Shown: piece after piece, positions 38,609-48,565 of the stretch | Layout: the number at the start of each line of letters is the position of its first letter | Position numbering within the stretch: position 1 is the stretch's first letter | Source: Monoplex corrugatus | Taxonomy: Eukaryota > Mollusca > Gastropoda > Littorinimorpha > Ranellidae | NCBI GenBank assembly: GCA_030674185.1 | Contig: CM060307.1 | Coordinates: 33,135,696 to 33,199,695, forward strand | Direction of reading: 5' to 3' | Length of the DNA stretch: 64,000 nt | The notes under the pieces: generated by a model | Told to the model about the DNA's origin: nothing | Seen by the model: only the letters and a program-made list of their open reading frames with translations | Databases searched by the model: none | Position numbers and translations under genes: made by a program

Positions 38609-40613
38609 ATGCGCACCCATGCACATGCACTCATGCATGCGCGTACACCCACACACATGCGCGTGCGTGCGCTCACACACAGACACACGTATGTACACAC
38701 ACATGTACACATTCAAAAGAGGGGGAAGTTACCCTATCAATACATTAATGCAGTACAAACAAGTTGTAGTTTTGGACTTTGGATGCTTTGTGATCAGGAA
38801 GCCCAGCAAAGAGACAGTTACAGTAATATCTAGCCCAGATAGAGTAAAAGATGCACGCAGCTTGTTCGTAATACCAGATAAAAGAAATGGGCAGATCTTG
38901 CTTATTCTGTGTAGATGGAGTTACAGGGTTTTGCACAAGAGGTTAATCATGAGTTTGCATGGACAGGTATTCATTAAGGATCACACAAAGATTTCATTCA
39001 GATTTGCTGATACATTACAGTCTAAAATAACTAATTTTGAAATTGATTTTGTGCCCATGAACATGGGCTGTTTCTTCTTGATTTAGTGTTATTGTATTTA
39101 GTTTGGTCTTGGCAGTTGTTAACAGTAGTGTTTTGCAGTGCTTTTGGTAACTCCCTTGAAAGCTGAACAGTACACTTGTTAAAAATCAGCAAAGAAATGG
39201 TGGATTTCTCCCACAGGTTTAATAACTAAGTGGTTGTAAATACATAGTGAAGAGAACAAGCCCCAAAATAGAGTCCTGTGGGACATGTTTCCTGGGGAGA
39301 TGGAGCTGACCTGATGTATAACATATGACAACAGATGAGTTTGACAAGAAAGGCATGACTTGAACTACTCAAGAACAATTTTGATGCAGCCAAACATGAA
39401 TTAGTCTTGAGATTATGTTATGGTCATTTGTGCCAAACACTGCTGAAAGATCTAATAGTATTTACAATATATATATTTAATATTTATAATATTTATATAT
39501 ATATATTTTTCAGATTGTTCAGACTTATTTTTCTTTTTGACAGTTGATGAAACTTTAGCTGGGGAAGTTTACCTTTCTGATGAGGAAGACTACATCCCAC
39601 CCAAAAGTATACCACCACCTGCCCCGCTGCCTGTTTCCAGCCAACCTGTCGATGTCAAAATGGAGTGAGTACTCAGTGTGTGTGCAGTCAAAATGGAGTG
39701 AGTACTAAGTGTGTGTGCATGCATATGTGTTTCAGTTAAGTACATTCATTTTAGTTTTCCTTACGACAGAGGCTTTATATTGAAGATGGATTTGATCATT
39801 TTTGTTTCTTTTGTTACCATCTTAACTCATTTCAGTCAATATTTTGACTAGTATCCTCAGTTTGTGTGTGTGATAGCCTGTTTGGGGGATTTTTGTTTGT
39901 TTGTAAAGTTTGGCATTTGTTAAGAGGGATTCATATGGGCAATTCCACATGTGCTCTGTTTAACTCTGCCAGTACTTACCTGGCAGGTTTTTTGAGGCTG
40001 AGGGTGAATAATAGCTTGTGGCGTTCCTAAAGGTCTATTCTATGACCCTTACTGTTTGGTTTTAGAAGGGGTACTGCTTGTTGCTTTCTCCTGTGCATCT
40101 CTTTTATTACAGCCATGTCTTCTTTGTCTCTGTGTGCCTTATTCTGTCCACCCACCTCCTCTCTGTGTGTCTCTTTCTAGCTACCCATCTCTTTGCCTCT
40201 GTGTGTTTCATTCTCTTCAACTTCCTCCTGTAGTGCTCATAGCCAATTATCATTTCTCCACTCTCCTGTTCCCTGTCACTTCTCCATGCCACTCAGTCTC
40301 TCTTTCCACTGTTCTGTTTGGCTGATGTTTCTGTACAATGAGAGCAATATGAAGTACATTTTAAGATTTTGCTGTGTTGATGGTTTCAGTCCTAAGAATC
40401 CAGAAGGTTTGACAGCCCTCTGGGTAGGCAACGTTTTACCTCAAGTGACAGAGAAACGCCTTACACAATTGTTTTCAAAGTAAGTTTTTGTGTTCATTTG
40501 GTTTGTCATGACTAACTGGGATGTATAGTTCACTTGACTATGTGTGGGTGGGGGGTGGATGGTATGTTTGATTGTGTGTGTGTGGAAATGGAATGTTTGA
40601 TTCTCTGTGTGTA

Positions 40614-40644
<31 letters not shown>

Positions 40645-43600
40645 AAATATGTCTTGATTTGGTTTGGTCGTGTGTTTCAGAAGAAATCGAAAACTTTTCA
40701 AGCACTTGTACGAGCATGTGCAAAAGTGTATCTGTGGTTTGAAATGTTTCGTTTGAATTAATATATTGATTGTTACTTTTCATGGTTCTTCTGCAGATAT
40801 GGTCCTGTTGTAAGTGTACGGATGTTACCAGAAAAATATTGCGCCTTCATCAATTTTAAATTGAAAGAATCAGCCGGTCGAGCTATGCAATATTTGCAGG
40901 TACTTCTTGCTTTTTGTTTGTTCTGTTGATACATGAATATGAATTGTCAGAATGTAGGGACTCTCATTTGAATGACTTCCAGATAATCTTATATAGTGTA
41001 GACTTGATGTTTTAAGGAATTGTCAGAATGTAGGGACTCCCAAGTGTGTCATAGCTTGTTATTGTAATCTGTGTTTGCATGTTTTGTATGTTTTAAGATT
41101 AATTCCTTCCCCTGTGGGGATGCCGGGGGCTCTTTCAGTATAAATCGTAGTATCCACACTTTCCAGAAATTCTGTGCTAGAAATTTCCTCTTTTATGTCA
41201 CTCTCTTTGTTTCTTTCTTCTTCCTTTGCTTTCTGTCATTTCTTCCTACCATTTTCTGCCTTGCTGGTTCATTCACCTGAAGGTGTTCGATAAAGTACTT
41301 TCATACTTTTGCTTAGGATTGATAACTGGGTACATGTATCAAGTGTATTTTTGGCTCTAGGGAGGTGAGATAAGCAGAAGCAATTTTAGGTTATTTATGC
41401 CCGTTTTTATGTTTTAGTGTCCTTTGGTTTGCTTAAATTTGCATTTAAGTGTGTTTTTTAAATAATGTGTGATAAATTAGGCGGAGTGGTCAAACCCAGG
41501 GGCATGTCCTTAGATTATGTGCGCGAATGCATTGATATGTGTGCTTAATTTTCCTTCTTCTTTTTTTGTTGAAGTTTTGTATGTTTTGAAGCGGTTATGG
41601 GTCCGATACGGCTCTATGCAGTCGGCTGGGCTTTAAACTCGTATGAAATGAACATGAAAATGAAGAACAATACTTGCATGTTCAGTCATCAAAACAGAAG
41701 TTGCTCTAGATTTGTCTTCACATGCACAGAATCAGGAATGTGAGGGTCAGAATCTGTTGATACGGTTCCCAGACAACCCCATTACCCCCACAGGCAACAT
41801 AACCCTTCGCAAAAACACCAGTGCCACGGTGGCTACTGCCGCCACCAGTAAAACAGCTTCAGCACCAGCGAAAGGGTGAGATATTTTCACTGTTTCTTGT
41901 TTTGTTTGTCATTAATTTGTCGATTGGAATTTTTTTTATTTAAAGTGTTGCAATCTTTCTTGGATGTATGTATGCACATTGTTTTGCCCACACTATGCAG
42001 GCAGTACATTAGTGTACAGTCTGCATATTCTTGTCTTTGTTGGTTGTCCATGCTGGGTGTTTTCATGTTTCCTTAAGCCTCCGGACTCTGACAAGACTTA
42101 GGGATCTTTAACATGCGTACTTGATGTTCTTGTATGCGTATACACAGGAAGGGGGTTTTCGCCTTTGATGGGTTTTCACAAGTGTTGACCTGGGAGATGG
42201 TAAAAATCTTCACCTTTTGCTCACCAGGCAGGAGTACCCATGCAGGATCAAACCCACACCTTTCAGTTAGAAGTCTGATGTCTTACCCACTTGATTGTCA
42301 CACCCATCATGTCTGTAAAGGATTGGTTGATTCCAGGTCATGTTTTGGCTTCTTTTATATTTATTTCAAGTTAGGGTAAGGTTCCTGGGTTTTTTTTCCC
42401 CCCTTTTTAATTCTTTCTCTGAACATTAAAGAAGGGGAAGATGATTCAGAATGCAACGCTTCTGCGATATCCAGCTGTGTAGATGGAAGTTTATCACAAA
42501 GATGTCCTTGCTGTTTTTTGTAGATCCTTTCAAGATGTACTGAACTGTTGCAAATAGACTAAACATTCTGATCTTTGCTATCCTGATTTCTTAATCACGA
42601 CTTTGATATATAATCAGTGTCTTGCACTGAAATTATTTTTGTTTATTTGTATGTGTTTGTGTGGGATTTTGATTCGTTTTTTGTTTTTTTGCACAATCAT
42701 GAAATAATATATTAGTCTCAGCAAATATCGCTGATTAAGTCTTGTGTTATGAAGAGTATAGGTTTAGCCTGTGCAGCTATGTATTGCATTGTATTGATAG
42801 CACTAGTTTGCACTAGTCGGTGACCTTTTTTCTTTTTTTTTTTACAGTGTCTCATTCAACACAGTGTAGGTTATAATAACAAGAAATGCTTCATTATAAT
42901 TCTGCAAGTGGTCCATAATCTTTTAAATGTGGATACTGTTATCTTTTGTGTTGAATCATGCTCATATTGTATCTTTTAGATGGTGAAGTGATTGTGTGCA
43001 GTTAACAGTATGTGATGTTTTTAATCAGTCATGTGTTTACCCATTTACTAACTCAGTAATAACTGGTCATGTGATTTATTTAGCTGTAATGATTATATTG
43101 CTTGTTAACTTAATTTTTTTTTATCAACCCGACTAATCTTTAGAGAAGAGCCAAGTTTCAAACCATCCATATATTATTGATGCTTTAGAAACACTGTGTA
43201 TCATTTGTATTGCATACATGGGTTTGGTAATCGGATCATTTGTACTTGTCTTTACATTTAATAACCACTGAACAAAATTTGGGGAGGAAGGGAGGGGGGA
43301 TAATATTGTTTTGATTACTAGTGAACAGAATTTTTCTTTTTGGTGGGGTGGGGGGGGGGGGGGGGGCATAATCCATCAATTGCAAAGCCTTAGTTAATTT
43401 GGTAGGCCTATTTATGTATTTTTAGGAAGGGGGGGGGGGGGGGGAATGAGAGCCTGAGACAAGTGTCAGGGATGAAAAATTCTCCTCTTTTTCCGCCGTT
43501 TCAGCCGATTTTTTGCTGATCTCCGCCCAAAAAAAAAAAGGAAGTAAAGACTTAAAGTATATTATACTTTAAGTCTTTACTTCCTTTGTGTACAAATCCT

Positions 43601-46600
43601 TCGGCTGCAGAGGGCAGAATAGGATACATTTCTGAGGTTCTATCCTTCTCAAGACCTTATTCTGTACTTGATACTTGAATTATTGTACACTTTGTTGCTC
43701 TTGATGTCAAACAATGTGAAGAAACGAAAGAGAAAAAAGTCACTTTTAGCCCATACTTTTTGCATTTATTTCTTAAAAATGCTTCAGCTTCAGGGGCCCC
43801 CCAGACCCCTGCCCATTTCTCCTCTTTTTTTTACCTCCTCTGTTTTCATCCCTGAGTGTGCCTGTGTGTGTTGACAAAAACGAATTGGTGCAGACTTTTC
43901 TCGGCGTTTTATGTATGGGTCTGCACTTTGTTAGGAGATCATAGTAAAACTAAAGTGTGGATGATATGCCAGTTGCTAATTAATGGAATACTTATGGATG
44001 AAAAAAAATCCTGTAAGTTGATACATTTTTTTTTCTTGTAAGGGATTAAAACAAGAAGCAAACTAAATGTTCAGTGCACAAAATAGGCCAGAAAATAGCA
44101 AGAACTTCAGATGTTTTTATTAAAGGAAGGAACGACGGTTATAGTAAAGACCAAATTGAAAGAGATTGACCTGTCCTTGAAGACCAAGGAAATGAGAAAT
44201 ATATTTGCTTCATTCTTTTTGTCTTATTGACATTTAATCCTGATGTGCAAAAAGGTAGATGCTTTGATAGAACGGAGGACTGTGTTGTTTTATGTTCGAA
44301 AGAAAAGACTTCGGGAAGAGTGAGGCATTGCATGTGAATGTCAGAGAGATTTGTGTGACCAAAGAACTCTTTCTACTGATAATACAGTGACTAAGGTTGA
44401 ACCTCATTATTGATCAAAATTTAGGTTGGGACAGCGACATGTCATTTTTTTTTTTAGTGAACTGTTTCTGTCAGCAAGAAGATTAAGTTTTCCTGCAGGT
44501 GAAAATGACACCATTACCAAACAAAAACTATTATATGTCAGATGATTGTATTCTAATGTTGTCAACTTTGCTTGCTTGCATGGAGGGACATGTATTCAAA
44601 GAACAGGTGATTTTTCTGTCTGGGAATGCTCTTGGCCACAAAGTAGCTGAGAAAAGCATGTACATTTTCTTGATAATCACCATTCATGTCCATTTTAGAA
44701 GATGAAAGTATCAGTTCTATAATGTCATGCTCAGTTGACATCAAAAACAGCAATCATATAAAAAACTTCTCAGAATCAGAGGTGTTGACAATGGATCTCG
44801 AAATACAAAGATTGTAAGAATAGTTTTGAAATATAGAAATGACAGCCATTATCAGGACCCCATGTTTGTTTTTATAAAGCCCTATGTTTGTACAAATGAA
44901 ATGTTTTAATATTTTGTTTTGTTTTCACAAATTTTAGAAAGTAAAGGAAAGGTGTTTTCCTGCTTGATTTACACTGAGAAAGCATTAATTTGTCATTGAA
45001 CATGATAATGTATAAGTTCAGTTGCAAGTTGTTTTTTTAATTTGGCGCTGCACATTTTTTTTTAAATAAAGAGACAATGATGTTCTATTTGTGTCCATTG
45101 TCTTAAAGGAAACAGGGCTACAACCGCAAATTTCTAGCATAGCAGCGTTAACAAGTGCTGCCAGGGTGATTGTTAAAAGGTAACCAGAGCCCTTCAGTGT
45201 TAGTTGTCTGCGGCGTACTGGTGTTTTGTGGTTCTTCTGTCATGAATGATCTTTGTCACTTTGCTTCTAATGGGATTTTATTTGATTTTAAAAGTGACTT
45301 TTTTGGTCCTGTTTTGTAAATCAGTGTATTTTCTTCTTTGTGGTTTATTTTTGATTAGTGTTAAACAAAGCTTGGCTGTGGTATGCATGCTGCTTTTCTT
45401 ATCGTGATAATGGTGTTTTTGTTCACCTTCATCCTGATTTTGTTCATGCTTGAGTTTGTTTAACGTCAGTTGTTGTTGGTTTGTATTAACTGTTAAACCA
45501 ACTTTTCCCCTTCAACCATTCCACCTTCTTTCCTGTGTCATGACTTTATTCTACTGGTTGTAAATTTCTGTTCCATTTGCAAACTGATTCAAGTTTAAGG
45601 CTGTGAGACTGATGAAAAAAGCACTTGCTTGGAGGAGAAGGAAAGATACTGAATAATTTTTGGTTTGTGCACTTTGTGTTTGTGTTCATCAGTGAAGTTC
45701 TTTCTCTCTGTCTGTTTCTCTCTCTGTGCAAGTTTGGTTTCCTGTCTCATCACTGAAACGATTTTTTTTCCCCCAAATTTTTGTTATACTCGTTTCAATG
45801 TGTCAGTGGAAACGTTTTGTTTTCTTACATACACTACTGAAAACTTAAAAAGTTTATTTCAAGTACATTGGTGAATTGATTACATTTATTCTGTCCTTAG
45901 TCGAATTTCTCTTGGTGTTCTGGCTGGTGGCGTGAGCACAGAATGTTTTTTGGGCTTCATTACTTTGTGTACTGAAGCTGTGTGCCTTAGGAATGTTCAT
46001 TGACAGATTTGAAGGCTTGTATGTCAGTAAAAGGACTTTGTCTGTCTTGTTTGCTTTGGTTTCTGGTATGCCAGCAAGAGTTTTGTCTTGTCTGGAAGTC
46101 ATCTTTTTTGGTTTTTGTTTAAATCTTTGCCACTGGGGAAGGAGGGGATTGCACTAAAATACTGTCATAGAACAACAACAACAAAAAGCAGTTTATTGTA
46201 TTATGTGATGAATCTCCACAGAATACATTTATTCAGTCATTTGTCCATCAAAAGAAGCTGTTGCTTTTATATATGTGAGCAACCCATATGTTTATGAAAA
46301 TCTTTAAGCCTGTGTGTGTGCATGTGACTAGACTTTTTGATCTCTGAGTGTGCGTAAATTTGCATTGAGAAGGTGGCAGCAGTATAGTGTAGCTGCTTGC
46401 GCATTGAGTGCATGTTGAGCATAACATTAGGTGAATATTTCAGCATCTATTTCCGTGCATAATTGTTAATCATTTTAGTGAGTTTTTTCATCAGCATTTA
46501 TTTCCGTGCATAATTGTTGAACAATTTTTGTGAGTTTTGTATCTCCTTCATTTTTGTCAGTGTCTTGTTATTTTTGTAGATTTAAGTAAACATGCACACA

Positions 46601-46688
46601 CATGTATATGCATGCAGGATGAAAGCTTAACAGATTTACAAACACAGACACTCACACAGAGACTGCTTACACACACACACACCAACAC

Positions 46689-46748
<60 letters not shown>

Positions 46749-46845
46749 ATGCTCGCTTTCTCTCTTTTCTGTCATCACACACACTGTTTCGTCTTTCCTC
46801 TTCACACACACACTCTCTGTCTGTCTCTCTCTCTCTCTTCACTCT

Positions 46846-46915
<70 letters not shown>

Positions 46916-48528
46916 ACAAATATTCTATCTGCTTCTGGTTTTCACCCCTTCCCTCCATAGTGGGAGGTTAAATGGAAGTGCAAATGTGTTTGATATTACA
47001 AGGACTGATCTAACAGTGTTGTTAGTTAGGTTGCCATTTTTGAAATGTTTACAATAAACACTTTTAACTTGTTATGAGGTCAGCTGTAGCCTTTGTGATG
47101 TTAACATGCACAACGACGCCATATCTAGTTTAATTGTATGACATCATTGAAAATGTGATGTAAATAACTGTGTGTCCAAAAAATGGATCCTAGCATAGGG
47201 CAGCTCAGCTGCTAGATCTTCACAAGGCTCAGACTTGGAGATGGTTAATGGACTCTAGTAGTCAACATTTTGCCTGAAAAGTCTGCTGTTACTGCTAGAT
47301 ATTATGTAGAAAGTGTTTTTTTGTACTGTCCATCCTTGAGCAATGTCCAGATATGGGAACCAGTTAATGTTCATTGTACATAACAGTGCAAGTGCCCTTC
47401 AAGCCTCAGTCACTGTGACATATCTGCAAGAGCAATCCATTCAAATGCTCCTTCACTCATCTTATGTCTGGATATAGCCATATGCAACTTTTGGTTGTTT
47501 CTTCTTGTAAAGCAAGACCTGGCTGGCAAGAAGTTTCCAAGGACATGGGGGAAATCACAGCTTGCTATCATATCTCGGTCAGACCTTCAAAGTATTTTGA
47601 CTCTTGAGAATGTTGAAATTCTTTGTGAAGAGAAGAGGAATGACTTTGAAAGACTGAAAATATGACATATGTTGGATTTCCCTTTTTGTTTTACAAAGTA
47701 AGTGACAAGGCTTTTTGGATGATCCTGCATCCACACATGTAGGCACACAGAAGTATTGATCCACAGTCTACAGATTCAGGTCTAGGAAATCAACTGTTCA
47801 GGGACTTGATTCAGTCTTTTATGCATAATTCTTTCTCTGTACCCCTTCACTCACAATCCTTTTTCACCCTAACCTCCAACATCACCCTTACCCCTACACC
47901 TTCAAAAACCTGATCTCACCTTTTTCAAAAGCCTGATCTCACTTTCTTCCCCACCTGTGACCACCCACCCTTCACTCCCTTCCCCACCCAACCATTCCCC
48001 TTTTCATTCTTCCACTTGAAATGATGTCAGGCTGATTACCATTTTCTTGTTGATTACCGTTTGTACATAGTATTACAACTTTACTTTTCAGTTTAATCAT
48101 TTGTTTGCTTTGATAAAAAAAAAAGTCAGTGTGTCAGTTGCTTATTAATCAGATTATTATCAGTGGTTGTTTGCTGTTCATGTTGTAGTTAATTGCTGTT
48201 TTTGTTTTGTTTTTTTAAATATTTGTAAAAGTCAGTTGTTAGAAGCATGTCATTTGTTGTTTGTGTTGACTTTCCACCCGCATCAGTGTGATCTTTTGGT
48301 GCCCCTATGATTAACTGCTCAGTTGTGATCATCTTTCATTTTGTCTCACTTAAAAGCATATTTTAACTGTTAAGTACTATAAAGATTCTGAGCTTGGTAT
48401 TAAGTGTTCATTAATGTATTCATGAAAATGTGTATCTTAAACATATGCGCGCGCCCACACACACTCATGCGCACACACACACACACTCTCTCTCTCTCTC
48501 TCCCCCCTCTCTCTCTCCCTCTCCCCCC

Positions 48529-48565
<37 letters not shown>

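Noticed and set aside
38406..39086. 226-codon ORF on the + strand
   Set aside because: Its first half is an (AC)n microsatellite giving His/Thr and its second half is antisense to a LINE fossil.
41985..42310. tRNA gene
   Set aside because: A-box and B-box-like words are present but no cloverleaf; multiple copies share a long non-tRNA body, so it is a SINE.
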